Assembly (NCBI RefSeq): GCF_003347595.2
Contig: NZ_QCZK02000024.1
Span: 248,001 to 312,000 of the forward strand
DNA length: 64,000 bases
Source of the DNA: Botryobacter ruber
GTDB lineage: Bacteria > Bacteroidota > Bacteroidia > Cytophagales > Hymenobacteraceae
Direction: 5' to 3'
Each line of letters opens with the position of its first letter. Position 1 is the first letter of the stretch. The notes under the pieces are model-generated. The model saw only the letters and a program-made list of their open reading frames with translations. It ran no database searches and was not told where the DNA came from. Shown piece after piece: positions 24,790 through 33,341 of this stretch. Both the position numbers and the translations under genes were made by a program.

Positions 24790-26874
24790 ATGAAAAGAAA
24801 AATATTCAGTACCCTTTACCTGCTGCTGGCCCTCGTTGTCACGGTGACGGCACAAACAAAACAACAACCGCCGGCTCCGGGACCTGCTCCTAAAATTGAG
24901 CTGGGCGAACACGAATCGTTTACCCTGAAAAACGGGCTTAAAGTATTTGTGGTGGAAAACCACAAGCTGCCGGTGGTGTCCATGTCGCTGGTGCTCGACC
25001 GCGACCCGATCCTGGAAGGCGACAAGGCCGGTTACGTGTCGGCCGCCGGGCAGATGATGCGCACCGGCACCAAAACCCGCACCAAAGACCAGTTTGATGA
25101 GCAGGTCGATTTTATTGGCGCCGACCTCTCGTTTTCTTCCACCGGCTTTAGTGCCTCCTCCCTCAAGAAGCACCTGCCTACGCTGCTCAACCTGACAGCC
25201 GACGCCCTGCTGCACCCGGAGTTTAAGCAGGAGGAACTGGACAAGATCAAGAAGCAGATGCAGGCAAGCCTGGCCCAGGAAAAAGAAGACCCGGACGCCA
25301 TTGCCCGTAAAATGCGCCAGATTATGCTGTTCGGCAAAGACCATCCGTATGGCGAGCAGCTGACAGAGGAGAGCATCGAAAGCATTACACTGGCCGATGT
25401 GCAGAACTACTACAACAGCTACTTTAAACCAAACATCGGTTACCTGGCTGTGGTGGGCGACATTACGAAGAAAGAAGCCAAAAAGCAGCTGAAAAAGGCG
25501 TTTAAAGACTGGCAGAAAGGCGAGGTAAAGAAGCAGGAATACCCGCTGCCGCAAAAGCCTGCCCAAACCGAGGTTGTTATCGTTGACAGGCCAAGCGCGG
25601 TACAAACATCTGTTTCGCTGGTGAACCCGGCCGAGTTGAAGCCTGGCAGTCCCGATGCTATTCCGTCGCAGCTGATGAACAGCATGCTGGGCGGCTCCTC
25701 CACTGCCCGCCTTTTCATGAACCTGCGCGAAGCCCACGGCTACACCTATGGCGCCTACTCGTCCTTAACCAGCGATAAGCTGCTGGGGCAGTTTACCGCC
25801 TATGCCAATGTGCGCAACGCCGTAACCGACAGTGCCGTGGTCGAATTCCTGAACGAGCTCAACCGCATGCGCACCGACCGCGTAACGGAGCAGGAGCTGA
25901 ACGATACCAAAGCGTACTTAACCGGCAGTTTCGCCCGTGGCCTGGAGCGTCCTGCTACCATTGCAGCCTATGCCATCAACACCGCCCGCTATAATTTACC
26001 GGAAGATTATTACGCCAACTACCTGAAGATGGTAGAAGCAACCACCATAGACGACATCCAGCGCACGGCTCAGCAGTACATCACACCCGACCAGACCTAC
26101 ATCATTGCCGTAGGAAACGCCGGCGAAATTGCCGACAAACTGGAGCGCTTCGACAAGAAAGGCGGTATTGAGTACTATAATGCCATGGGCGAAAAAGTAG
26201 AACGTCCTGCGGCGGCAGCTGTTCCTGCCGGGCTTACTGCCGAAACCGTGCTGGCCAACTATGTGAAAGCCCTCGGCGGGAAAGCCAGTATCGAGAAGCT
26301 CAAAGACATAACCGTACGAAGCAACGCCAACGTGCAAGGCATGCAACTGGAGCTGGTACAGCAGCAAAAAGCGCCGGATAAATACTACACCGCCGTACTG
26401 ATGAACAACAGCCCCATCCAGAAGGTAGTGATTAACGGCAGCAAAGGCAAAATGGAAGCCCCCATGCAAGGCATTAGCAAAGACATGACTCCAAAAGAAT
26501 TAAGCGCCCAACGCCTCGAAGCGGACCTGTTTGGTATCCTGCTGTACGACAAGCTGGGTGTAAAAACAGAGCTGAAGGGTGTTGAAAAGATAGACGGAAA
26601 AGATGCTTATGCAGTCGAGATTGAGCAGGAGAATGGCCAGAAGGCAACCCAGTACTACGACAAAGCGTCCGGCCTGCTCGTGAAAACCATCAACAGCCTG
26701 GAGTCGCCGCAGGGTATTATTACCCAGACCAAAAACTTCAAAGACTACAAAGAGGTGAGCGGCGTTAAATTCCCGCATGTGGTGGAGACCACCATTGGCC
26801 CGCAGGTGATTAAGGCAGAAGTAAAATCTGTTGAAGTAAACAAGGGTATTCCGGAAGAAGTATTTAAATTGTAG
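24790..26874 (+). CDS. M16 peptidase-like partner subunit with extra C-terminal domain
   Basis: A 694-residue protein with signal peptide (LYLLLALVVTVTAQTKQQ) and an M16 domain pair (about 35-450). Where the zinc motif should be it reads GYVSAAGQMMRTGTKT, so the HxxEH residues are missing. The substrate-binding motif of M16 partners is kept (EAHGYTYGAYSS). Residues about 470-694 add a beta-rich domain (LKDITVRSNANVQGM, KVVINGSKGKM, then FKDYKEVSGVKFPHVVETT) that resembles LolA/LolB-like outer-membrane lipoprotein carriers. It forms an operon with the active subunit 12 bases upstream. It is probably non-catalytic and helps hold the substrate; the role of the tail is open. Confidence 0.9.
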   Translation: MKRKIFSTLYLLLALVVTVTAQTKQQPPAPGPAPKIELGEHESFTLKNGLKVFVVENHKLPVVSMSLVLDRDPILEGDKAGYVSAAGQMMRTGTKTRTKDQFDEQVDFIGADLSFSSTGFSASSLKKHLPTLLNLTADALLHPEFKQEELDKIKKQMQASLAQEKEDPDAIARKMRQIMLFGKDHPYGEQLTEESIESITLADVQNYYNSYFKPNIGYLAVVGDITKKEAKKQLKKAFKDWQKGEVKKQEYPLPQKPAQTEVVIVDRPSAVQTSVSLVNPAELKPGSPDAIPSQLMNSMLGGSSTARLFMNLREAHGYTYGAYSSLTSDKLLGQFTAYANVRNAVTDSAVVEFLNELNRMRTDRVTEQELNDTKAYLTGSFARGLERPATIAAYAINTARYNLPEDYYANYLKMVEATTIDDIQRTAQQYITPDQTYIIAVGNAGEIADKLERFDKKGGIEYYNAMGEKVERPAAAAVPAGLTAETVLANYVKALGGKASIEKLKDITVRSNANVQGMQLELVQQQKAPDKYYTAVLMNNSPIQKVVINGSKGKMEAPMQGISKDMTPKELSAQRLEADLFGILLYDKLGVKTELKGVEKIDGKDAYAVEIEQENGQKATQYYDKASGLLVKTINSLESPQGIITQTKNFKDYKEVSGVKFPHVVETTIGPQVIKAEVKSVEVNKGIPEEVFKL

Positions 26875-26900
26875 TCTTATTTTATTTAGCTGTTTATTTA

Positions 26901-26935
26901 AAAGGCGCTGCCGTTTCTGGGCAGCGTCTTTTTTT
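26901..26935 (+). terminator. Terminator of the M16 operon
   Basis: AAAGGCGCTGCC pairs with GGCAGCGTCTTT, with one wobble, and runs into TTTTTTT, 27 bases behind the stop codon. Confidence 0.9.
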
Positions 26936-27009
26936 ATGCCGCAAAACAGGCCTTTTTCCCCTGTAAAAGTTTACTGCTGCAGCCACTGCTCCTCCTCCGG
27001 AAGGCAGCC

Positions 27010-27921
27010 TCAGAACAGCTCGCCCTGCACCGGCTGCACAAATTTTTTCGGCGGTTTCAGGTTTAATCTGCAGGTTTGGTTGAGTTGGTTGATCAGGTAA
27101 GTGGCCAGTTCCGGCGAGGTGATGTTGTCGGGTTCGTGCACAAAAAAGTAGAGCTGCTGCAGTCCCGCTTCAAACCACAGCTTCAGGCGCTCCACCCAGG
27201 CATCGATGCGGCTGTAGTCGGTGGGGTGCAGGCCGTTGCCCACAAAGCGCACCATGGCAACAGGCGTGGTCAGGCGCATGTGCAGCACGTCGCGCCTCCC
27301 CGACACATCCGTGAGCACCGTAGCCACCCGGTACTTCTCCAGCACCTCGAACAGCTCCAGCGAAGCCACCCTGTCTGTAAACCAATCGAGGTGGCGCAAC
27401 TCCACCGCCAGCGGCACCGGCTCCGGCACAAACTGTACGAAAGCCTCCAGGTCGGGCAGCTGCGCCGGTCCGAAGGAGGGTGGCAGCTGTATAAAGGAAT
27501 GCCCCAGCTTCTCTTCAAGGCCCGCTATGGCCTCGCAGAAGGTGCCTGTAAGGCCTTGTGCGCTACGCAAAGCGGAGTCGTGGCTGATGAGCTGCGGAAA
27601 CTTCGGGCAGAATTTAAAACCGTGCGGCACCGTATACCGCCAGCGCTCAATGGTATCGGGGCCGGGGATGTGGTAGTGGGTGCTGTTAAGTTCGATGGTA
27701 TTAAACTGTTTGCCGTACCACAGCAGCGAATCTTTCTCACGCATCGAGGCAGGATAAAAGCTTCCTACCCAGGCCTTGTTGATCCAAACGGGTAACCCGA
27801 TGTACACCTCCGGCACCTGCCCGGTTTTTTTAGCGGCAGCCAGTGTGCGCAAGGTATCGGGGTGGTCCGGCGGGAGGCTAAAATCCACGCGGCTTATGTC
27901 TGCCAGCTTTCCAAAATCCAT
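27010..27921 (-). CDS. DUF72 (YecE) family protein
   Basis: A 303-residue soluble protein with the TIM-barrel-like DUF72 pattern: VYIGLPVWINKAWVGSFYP, a conserved FNTIELNSTHY strand, FKFCPKFPQLISHD, FIQLPPSFG, AVELRHLDWF, and a C-terminal YFFVHEPDN. Members are widespread, and their reaction is not established, though the barrel and conserved acids hint at an enzyme. Residues 1-35 are a family-typical N-terminal extension seen in Bacteroidota members. The gene is monocistronic and convergent with the M16 operon, whose terminator lies between. Confidence 0.9.
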   Translation of the reverse strand: MDFGKLADISRVDFSLPPDHPDTLRTLAAAKKTGQVPEVYIGLPVWINKAWVGSFYPASMREKDSLLWYGKQFNTIELNSTHYHIPGPDTIERWRYTVPHGFKFCPKFPQLISHDSALRSAQGLTGTFCEAIAGLEEKLGHSFIQLPPSFGPAQLPDLEAFVQFVPEPVPLAVELRHLDWFTDRVASLELFEVLEKYRVATVLTDVSGRRDVLHMRLTTPVAMVRFVGNGLHPTDYSRIDAWVERLKLWFEAGLQQLYFFVHEPDNITSPELATYLINQLNQTCRLNLKPPKKFVQPVQGELF

Positions 27922-28283
27922 CTTCTGTTTGTTTACAAAGTGTACGCTTTCTGCCCACAGTCTCCTCTACTGAAAAACCACAGCTCCTGTTCTTTATCGC
28001 GGGCTCATCAAATATAAAATTCGCTGCTTTTGCCCAAAAAATTAAGAATTTTGGTGAAAGAAGAAAAAAATTTTCAATATTTTTTAATGAATCTTGCCCC
28101 GCATCACCATCTGTAAAAAAACAGCCTCAGCAGCTCCAAAATGGACTTTTTTAACAATTTTGACTTATAGCAACTTTGCCCTCGACGCTGTATCCCCCTC
28201 TGTTCTGGCAGCCTATCTGCCTTAAAAGGCTTTATTTTTAATTTTTTGCCTTATCTTTGTCGCTTCACCAACCAATATTTGAT
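27922..28283. other. Divergent intergenic region, DUF72 / rlpA
   Basis: An AT-rich, 362-base stretch with no gene. The rlpA promoter box lies at 28252-28259. Another CAACTTTG-like box near 28176 may be a second promoter. Confidence 0.5.
28252..28259 (+). promoter_or_regulatory. -7 promoter box of rlpA
   Basis: TATCTTTG matches TAnnTTTG. Transcription should start about 28265, which is downstream of an in-frame ATG at 28257, so it fixes 28284 as the true start codon. Confidence 0.65.
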
Positions 28284-28934
28284 ATGAACATTAATAGAAA
28301 ATTCTCTCTTTTCCTATTAATCATCCTCTTATCATTCGGGTTTAATTTTACTTCTTTTGCACAAAAAAGTACCCGGTCACAGAAGGGCACAGCCTCCTGG
28401 TACGGCAGTAAGTACCACGGGAAAACAACCAGCAGCGGCGAGCCCTATAACAAGCATAGCATGACTGCCGCTCACAGGGTTCTCCCTTTCGGCACCAAGG
28501 TTAAGGTAACTAACCTGTCCAACAACAAATCTGTTATTGTACGCATCAACGACAGAGGTCCTTTCAGCGGCAACCGCATCATCGATGTATCGGAAGCAGC
28601 CGCCCGCAAGCTTGACTTTATTGACGATGGCCTTGGAAAAGTATCTGTAGAAGTGATAGAACTTCCGGATGCGACAGCCAGCACCGATAACAACACCGCC
28701 AGTGCCTACACTATCAAAACCGGGTTCTACACAGAGTATGCCCACGCACAGGAGCTTTCACAAAAACTAAAAGCATTCGATAAAAGCTTAACTGTGGAAC
28801 TTACCGAGGAAAGCGTTAACGGTAAAAAAATGCACCTGATTAATGCCGGACGTTTCGGTAACCAGCAGGAAGCAGAAGCTTTTAACGAACTGCTCGAGGA
28901 AGAAGGCCTGCACGGAATTGTAAGAGGCGTATAA
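28284..28934 (+). CDS. rlpA: RlpA-like lytic transglycosylase with SPOR domain
   Basis: RlpA cuts naked glycan strands in the cell wall, often at the septum. The 216-residue protein has a signal peptide (LFLLIILLSFGFNFTSFAQ) and then the double-psi beta-barrel domain (about 32-125): KGTASWYGSKYHGKTTSSGE, MTAAHRVLPFGTKVKVTN, and VRINDRGPFSGNRIIDVSEA, with the conserved His and Asp. A C-terminal SPOR-type domain (about 142-216), which binds denuded peptidoglycan, closes the protein. The start at 28284 is supported by the promoter box. The gene is followed by a strong terminator. Confidence 0.92.
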   Translation: MNINRKFSLFLLIILLSFGFNFTSFAQKSTRSQKGTASWYGSKYHGKTTSSGEPYNKHSMTAAHRVLPFGTKVKVTNLSNNKSVIVRINDRGPFSGNRIIDVSEAAARKLDFIDDGLGKVSVEVIELPDATASTDNNTASAYTIKTGFYTEYAHAQELSQKLKAFDKSLTVELTEESVNGKKMHLINAGRFGNQQEAEAFNELLEEEGLHGIVRGV

Positions 28935-29444
28935 TCCTGGCTGCAACTAAAATCTGAAGCAACAGGAAACGCAGCCGTTCTGAGGATAACGGCCGCGTTT
29001 CCTGTTGTTTTTTGCTTCTCCCCCACAACAAATTTAAAATACAGCTACAGCGCCTTTCCCACAGCCTGTACTGCCTCATCTCCCTCTTTTAGTTCTCCTC
29101 TCCTGCACCACCTTTTGCTCCTGCCATACACCACCACGCCAGGCTACCCGAAAATCTTCTGATGAGAAGAAAAAGCATTTCCTGTTGGAGATAAGAAAAC
29201 TATTGTTATATTTAGCTGCAGAAACTACCATTTTTCCGGCTTATGCAACAGCTGACAGGATAGCTTGCAGGAAAACCTCACGAAAAAAAATCTGATCATT
29301 TGCTCCGCCTTCGCGTATGACTGAACTTTGCATCGGAGGCTGGGCCAATCTGCCGGTCCGCCAGGATAGCAGATGCACTCCCACAGGCTGTAAAAGCTCA
29401 TAACAGTTGGATACAGAAGCTTTAATTACTTAAAGGAAATAAAG
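28935..29444. other. Intergenic region between rlpA and a hypothetical gene
   Basis: Beyond the rlpA terminator there are about 430 bases with no gene I can support. A partial REP-like match lies near 29105-29140. A 28-codon frame from ATG 29318 with three Cys codons is too weak to call. Confidence 0.4.
28960..29013 (+). terminator. Strong terminator of rlpA
   Basis: A 20-bp stem with one mismatch (CAACAGGAAACGC at 28960 pairs with GCGTTTCCTGTTG ending 29007) runs into TTTTTT. Confidence 0.92.
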
Positions 29445-29999
29445 GTGCGAGAAGAAATTGAGATCGTCAGAATTTCTGATGCCCAGCTAAAGATCCTGCG
29501 GTCTGTTCTGGGTGAAAGAATTTATTACTTTTATGCTGACAAACTTCAGGTAGAAGGCGTCCCTGGGAATCATCTTTTCTGGGCCAGCGGCTTTGCCCTG
29601 GCATTGTCTACCATCAACAACACGTCCGATAAATTCAGAACATACATCAACATTAGTGCAGATTACCGCTCTACGGCAAAGGATACGGGTACCTATTACG
29701 AGTTTGACGTAAATGTAAGCAATGCCCCGCTGTGGCAGGAAGGGGCGCTGCAAACCGGCAAGCTTTCGAGCCTGCGCGTTTTCTCTGATCCTATCCTGAT
29801 GATAGAGATTTACCAGGACAACAGCGAAGATGGCAATACAACCGTAGCACACGATTGTGCGATCCTGTTTTACTCGCAGACCAGTAAAATACTGATGCGG
29901 GCACGGCAGGGCCTGATTGGCGGGGTAGATGTGGTGCTGGAAGATGCTTACATCGAAACGTTGGTCAAAAACCGGAAGCTCAGAACCACGCTTGTTTGA
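29445..29999 (+). CDS. Hypothetical protein, GTG start
   Basis: A 184-residue soluble protein. No ATG fits the frame; a GTG at 29445, 6 bases behind AAAGGAAATAAAG, is the likely start. The middle has alternating hydrophobic residues typical of beta strands (YYEFDVNVSNAPLW, ILMIEIYQD, CAILFYSQTSKILMRAR) and the N-terminal part is helical. There is no signal peptide and no membrane segment. I recognise no family. Codon use matches the neighbours, and the frame is well kept, so it should be a real gene. Confidence 0.7.
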   Translation: MREEIEIVRISDAQLKILRSVLGERIYYFYADKLQVEGVPGNHLFWASGFALALSTINNTSDKFRTYINISADYRSTAKDTGTYYEFDVNVSNAPLWQEGALQTGKLSSLRVFSDPILMIEIYQDNSEDGNTTVAHDCAILFYSQTSKILMRARQGLIGGVDVVLEDAYIETLVKNRKLRTTLV

Positions 30000-30018
30000 C
30001 CCGGGGTGCCTTTCCGGC

Positions 30019-30354
30019 TCAGGCATCGGCGGTTTGCCGTAGTTGCTCCGGAACGGCGGGCTGTAGCCCGGGAGCAGGCAAGGCAGTGGTGGCAGCTGCA
30101 GTGCACCTCTGCGGCACACCAACATGCCTGCTTTCGCTCATAAAAAGGCGAGGGCGCTGCCCGCGGAGGCGGAGCAGCCCTAAAATGATGCCCATACCGG
30201 AAAGCAGCAGCAGCAGCCAGCACACCAGCACCGACACCGTTATGCCCTGCAGCAACACTATAGCGGTAAGCCCTAACAAGCAGGAGCCCAGGATAAGCCG
30301 GACGGGCTTAGGGGTCGATTGGTAAAGTTTATCAACTCTGGTAATAACTGACAT
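30019..30354 (-). CDS. Small two-helix membrane protein with repeat-derived tail
   Basis: A 111-residue frame. Residues 18-36 (PVRLILGSCLLGLTAIVLL) and 38-62 (ITVSVLVCWLLLLLSGMGII and onward) are two hydrophobic helices, followed by basic residues. From about residue 83 the sequence comes from a REP-like element (TAAATTALPAPG) and random-looking downstream DNA. The two-helix part looks real; the tail appears to be an accidental extension past an older stop or a readthrough into the repeat. No family is recognised. It faces the hypothetical gene at 29445-29999, with 19 bases between the ends. Confidence 0.5.
   Translation of the reverse strand: MSVITRVDKLYQSTPKPVRLILGSCLLGLTAIVLLQGITVSVLVCWLLLLLSGMGIILGLLRLRGQRPRLFMSESRHVGVPQRCTAAATTALPAPGLQPAVPEQLRQTADA
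30071..30102 (+). repeat. REP-like element at the 3' end of a membrane protein gene
   Basis: Copy with GGCAGTGGTGGCAGCTGCAG core, antisense to the gene at 30019-30354 and open in its frame. Confidence 0.8.
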
Positions 30355-30499
30355 AGCGGCTTCGGATTATGTTGGGTGATTTTACATTACCTGCTGCGCC
30401 TTTTTTTGTTGCGCTTGTTATTGTAAAGTTTACGTCCGGAAATGCAGTTGAGAAAGAGCATGTTGTTTGCCGGAATGAAACAGAGCGGATATTTTTATT

Positions 30500-30784
30500 C
30501 TACCGCCGCTGTTCAAACCCTTTAAACTCCTTCAGTTCGTCCAGTTCCTTTACCTCTACCTTTTGTACACGGGCACGGCTTGGGCCCTGGTGTGCCCATT
30601 GCTCCAGTTGCTTCAGGGCTTCGGCGTCGCCCTCGGCTTCGAGGTACACAGTGCCGTCGTCTTCGTTCTGCACAAAGCCTGCCAGGCCCAGCGCTTCAGC
30701 TTTTTCCTGGGTGCTGGCCCTGAAGAAAACGCCATGTACTTTTCCGTGCACGCGCATGGCTACACGCTTTTTGTCATTCCCCAT
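30500..30784 (-). CDS. acyP: Acylphosphatase
   Basis: A 94-residue enzyme that hydrolyses carboxyl-phosphate bonds. The phosphate-binding loop and catalytic Arg are in VHGKVHGVFFRAS, and the catalytic Asn is in GLAGFVQNEDDGTVYLEAEG. The rest follows the family (DAEALKQLEQWAHQGPSRAR). I chose the ATG at 30782-30784, 10 bases behind the stop of the upstream APP1-like gene; a start at 30811 would overlap that gene by 17 bases. Either way the two genes form an operon. The last residues (ELKEFKGFEQRR) extend slightly past the usual end. Confidence 0.93.
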   Translation of the reverse strand: MGNDKKRVAMRVHGKVHGVFFRASTQEKAEALGLAGFVQNEDDGTVYLEAEGDAEALKQLEQWAHQGPSRARVQKVEVKELDELKEFKGFEQRR

Positions 30785-30794
30785 AGTTTCTTGC

Positions 30795-31940
30795 TTACTG
30801 CTCTTGTTCATCTGCTTCGCAGGCTTGTTTTACATCTTCCAGCTGCTCCTGGTTTATCCAGCCCATTTTAGCAGCATGCTTGGCGGCTGAGAGCGTTTCT
30901 TGTACTAATTCCATTTCCACGTTATGCTTTTTCAGCTGTCCGGCGATCTTTCTTACCTCCTTGTCGCGCTCGTCCGGCGATACATCGCGAATGTAAATAC
31001 CGAGGATGCGGCCCGGATATTCCTCCACTATTTTCTGGTAGATCTCAGGATCACGCTGGCCGCTGTCGCCGATGCAGATAAACTTAAGGTCGGGATAGGT
31101 GTCGAGGATGTGGCGGATTTTTTCGCGCTTGTACTCTTCTTCGCTGGTCTCAAAGTCGCCCCTGTCGAGTTGGGTGCCTTTGTCGCGGAGCAGCAGCGGG
31201 CCTTCGGGTATGTCGTGGGAGCGGAAGAAGCTGATGAGCAGGTCGTAGAGGTTCCATTCGCTGCCCGACACAAAAAAGAGCGGGTTTTGCCCTTTGCCGT
31301 CGCTGCCTTTGCAAAATGCCCTGAGCAGGCCTGCTATCCCCGGAAACGGGCTGCGCTCGGTGGCATTCTTCATCAGCATCAGCTTCAGGCGGCCCAGGAA
31401 ATGCGTGATGTTGGATACCAGCACCGTATCGTCGATATCGGAAATGATCCCGAACTCTACATCTTTACCAGGTGCAAACACATAAGCCTCTGCTTCCAGT
31501 ATATCTTTACCGGTTTTATGCTCGAGCAGCTGCAGCTTTATTTTATTGCCGGTGGTGCTGTAGTCTATTGGTGTATCCGGTCTGAACTCCACATTAAAAT
31601 AGCCTTCCCCATCCGTCTCTACCTCCTGCTCCTGCCCGGCAAAACTGGCCTTTAGCTTAATGCCCGGTATCTCGTCCGACTCGTAGCGCTTATAGGTATT
31701 TTTAAGGTGCGTCAGCACACTGTCCTCATCCCTGGACTGCTTTACCTTTTCGTCTTCCAGCACACGCCCCTTCAGGTACACATATTTTTCGTTGCCGAAG
31801 CCATAGTAGGGCATAATGTTAATGGGCTCCAGGATATGCAGCTTGTCCTTTACCTTAAACTTTGCCAGCGACAGCTTGTCCTCCACCGCTATAACGGCAT
31901 TTAAAAGTTTTTCCTTCAGGTCTTCTGTTACGTTTGCCAT
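30795..31940 (-). CDS. APP1-like phosphatidate phosphatase domain protein (DUF2183)
   Basis: A 381-residue HAD-like phosphatase. The catalytic motif DIDDTV is in GIISDIDDTVLVSNITHFLG near residue 185; a later motif is IGDSGQRDPEIYQKI near 313. Between them is FFVSGSEWNLYDLLISFF, also typical of the APP1 catalytic family. The N-terminal 175 residues form a beta-rich domain (YVYLKGRVLEDEK, FNVEFRPD). In yeast App1 the domain removes phosphate from phosphatidic acid; the bacterial substrate is unproven. There is no signal peptide or membrane helix. It is translated from the ATG at 31938-31940 and precedes acyP by 10 bases. Confidence 0.87.
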   Translation of the reverse strand: MANVTEDLKEKLLNAVIAVEDKLSLAKFKVKDKLHILEPINIMPYYGFGNEKYVYLKGRVLEDEKVKQSRDEDSVLTHLKNTYKRYESDEIPGIKLKASFAGQEQEVETDGEGYFNVEFRPDTPIDYSTTGNKIKLQLLEHKTGKDILEAEAYVFAPGKDVEFGIISDIDDTVLVSNITHFLGRLKLMLMKNATERSPFPGIAGLLRAFCKGSDGKGQNPLFFVSGSEWNLYDLLISFFRSHDIPEGPLLLRDKGTQLDRGDFETSEEEYKREKIRHILDTYPDLKFICIGDSGQRDPEIYQKIVEEYPGRILGIYIRDVSPDERDKEVRKIAGQLKKHNVEMELVQETLSAAKHAAKMGWINQEQLEDVKQACEADEQEQ

Positions 31941-32016
31941 AGCCTTTGTCTTCGTAAAAAGAGGTACGGACAAGGCGCCGGAAGAGGTACATAATTAGCG
32001 GCAACAGCCGCAGCGG

Positions 32017-32511
32017 CTAGTCCAGGAAAATGGTGCGCAGGTCGCGGTTGTTGTAGGCAAAGCTATGGCCCTGGCGCATGAGGTACTGCGCGTATTTCTT
32101 CACCGATTCAAACTCTCTGGTAAAACCAAACAGCCGCAGCGAACTGCCGCACTTGTAGAGCCTGATGGGCCAGTTGCTCCAGTGCTGGTCTGCCGCCGGG
32201 TTTTCGACAAGCTGCTCGTTATACAGGTCCCAGCCCCAGGCCAGCAGCAGGAGTTCTACGCCCCGCAGGTAGTTTTTCACATACACCGGGTCCTTTTTCA
32301 GCTCGTTTACCTCATAGTCGTATACCACCCAGGTAAAGCCGTAGCTGCTGGGCTGGTCTACCGGAAACATCCACCAGTCGTAGTGTGTTTCGTGGAAACG
32401 CTGCCAGTCCTGGCGCGCCGCCCATTCTTCGAACTGCGCCAGCTGCCAGGCCTGCTTTTCTTTTATTTTCTCAATGCCTGCAAAATCCTGTTCTGTATTT
32501 CTTTTCATCAT
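32017..32511 (-). CDS. Hypothetical conserved-looking protein
   Basis: A 164-residue soluble protein, rich in Trp and Tyr (HETHYDWWMFPVDQPSSYGF, then LLLAWGWDLYNEQLVE and HWSNWPIRLYKCGSSLRLFG). The aromatic spacing and clear helix patterns point to a folded domain, but I cannot name a family. It has no signal peptide. The gene lies 76 bases upstream of the APP1-like gene on the same strand and may share its transcript. Confidence 0.75.
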   Translation of the reverse strand: MMKRNTEQDFAGIEKIKEKQAWQLAQFEEWAARQDWQRFHETHYDWWMFPVDQPSSYGFTWVVYDYEVNELKKDPVYVKNYLRGVELLLLAWGWDLYNEQLVENPAADQHWSNWPIRLYKCGSSLRLFGFTREFESVKKYAQYLMRQGHSFAYNNRDLRTIFLD

Positions 32512-32593
32512 TTTTTGTGCTGTTACTCCCCTGCCGGTAACGGAAAGGAGGATTTACGTTTTAATAGCTGCAGTACGCTTACAACTTTGGTGT

Positions 32594-32685
32594 GCAGCGG
32601 CTGTGGTGGCAGGGGCAGCAAAGCAGAACCGGGCTTTTTTACACCCAAAAAAGACTGCAGCCCCAGCCACCATGGCCGCTGCACT
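32594..32685. repeat. REP-like element, inverted pair
   Basis: A forward copy at 32594-32625 (GGCTGTGGTGGCAGGGGCAG) faces a diverged reverse copy at 32654-32685 (CAGCCACCATGGCCGCTGCA); the two can form a hairpin. Confidence 0.8.
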
Positions 32686-32726
32686 TTTATACGTAAGCCG
32701 GGGCAAGATAATGTACGGTTTCAGGT

Positions 32727-32760
32727 CTGCTGCACCACCCACCACAGCCGCTGCTGCAGC
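32727..32760 (-). repeat. REP-like element
   Basis: Third copy in this gap, in reverse orientation (CCCACCACAGCCGCTGCTGC), 26 bases before the Lrp terminator. Confidence 0.75.
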
Positions 32761-32785
32761 CCGGGCCTGATTCTATAAAAACCAG

Positions 32786-32824
32786 AAAGCGGCACACCTT
32801 ACTTTGCGTAGGGTGTGCCGCTTT
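32786..32824 (-). terminator. Terminator of the Lrp-family gene
   Basis: AAAGCGGCACACC pairs perfectly with GGTGTGCCGCTTT. The minus-strand side continues CTGGTTTTT, 18 bases behind the stop codon. Confidence 0.8.
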
Positions 32825-32841
32825 TGATCGGGACAGGCAAG

Positions 32842-33300
32842 TTAACCGATGGAAATTTGCCTGGAGATGCTTTCTTCCAGCGATATAAGTGTTTCGGTGC
32901 GCTGCACACCAGGGATCGTCTGCATTTTCTCGTTAAGTACCTCCCGCAGGTGCTTGGTGTCGCGGCAGATCATCTTCACGAACATGCTGTATGAACCGGT
33001 GGTATAGTGCAATTCTACAATTTCGGGTATTTGCCGCATGCGCTCTACCGCATCTTTATACACTGCACCGGTTTCGAGGTAAACTCCAATAAAGGCGCAA
33101 ACGTCGTACCCGATGGCTGCAGGGTTGATCAGTAGCTGCGATCCTGTTACTACTCCCATCTCGGTCAGCTTTTTCATGCGCACATGGATGGTACCTCCGG
33201 AAACATTAAGTTCTTTGGCAATATCGGTATACGCACGGGTTACATCCTGCATGAGCAGTTTCAGAATCTGGCGGTCCAGATTATCAATTTCGTAATTCAT
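32842..33300 (-). CDS. Lrp/AsnC family transcriptional regulator
   Basis: A 152-residue regulator. The N-terminal helix-turn-helix (about 5-60) shows LDRQILKLLMQDVTRAYTDI and VSGGTIHVRMKKL; the C-terminal RAM ligand-binding domain (about 68-145) shows CAFIGVYLETGAVY and TGSYSMFVKMICRD. Such proteins form octamers and answer to amino acids. The ATG at 33298-33300 is preceded by a good promoter box. The gene is isolated, so its targets are unknown. Confidence 0.93.
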   Translation of the reverse strand: MNYEIDNLDRQILKLLMQDVTRAYTDIAKELNVSGGTIHVRMKKLTEMGVVTGSQLLINPAAIGYDVCAFIGVYLETGAVYKDAVERMRQIPEIVELHYTTGSYSMFVKMICRDTKHLREVLNEKMQTIPGVQRTETLISLEESISRQISIG

Positions 33301-33333
33301 ATTCGGCTTGAGCTGTTACGTCTTTGCTTTTGA

Positions 33334-33341
33334 CAAAAATA
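33334..33341 (-). promoter_or_regulatory. -7 promoter box of the Lrp-family gene
   Basis: On the minus strand the sequence is TATTTTTG, a TAnnTTTG match 33 bases before the ATG. Confidence 0.5.

Larger units (their letters stand above)
32512..32841. other. Intergenic region with three REP-like elements and a terminator
   Basis: The 330 bases between the hypothetical gene and the Lrp-type gene hold three REP-like elements (32594, 32654, 32727) and the Lrp terminator (32786-32824). No gene is seen. Confidence 0.6.

Noticed and set aside
26971-26997. REP-like fragment behind the M16 terminator (CTGCAGCCACTGCTCCTCCT)
   Set aside because: The match lacks the central GTGGTGGCAG block; it may be a remnant but is too short to list.
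29318-29404. A 28-codon frame with three Cys codons (MTELCIGGWANLPV...)
   Set aside because: There is no ribosome-binding or compositional support, and frames this short occur by chance. A promoter-like ACTTTG lies inside it.
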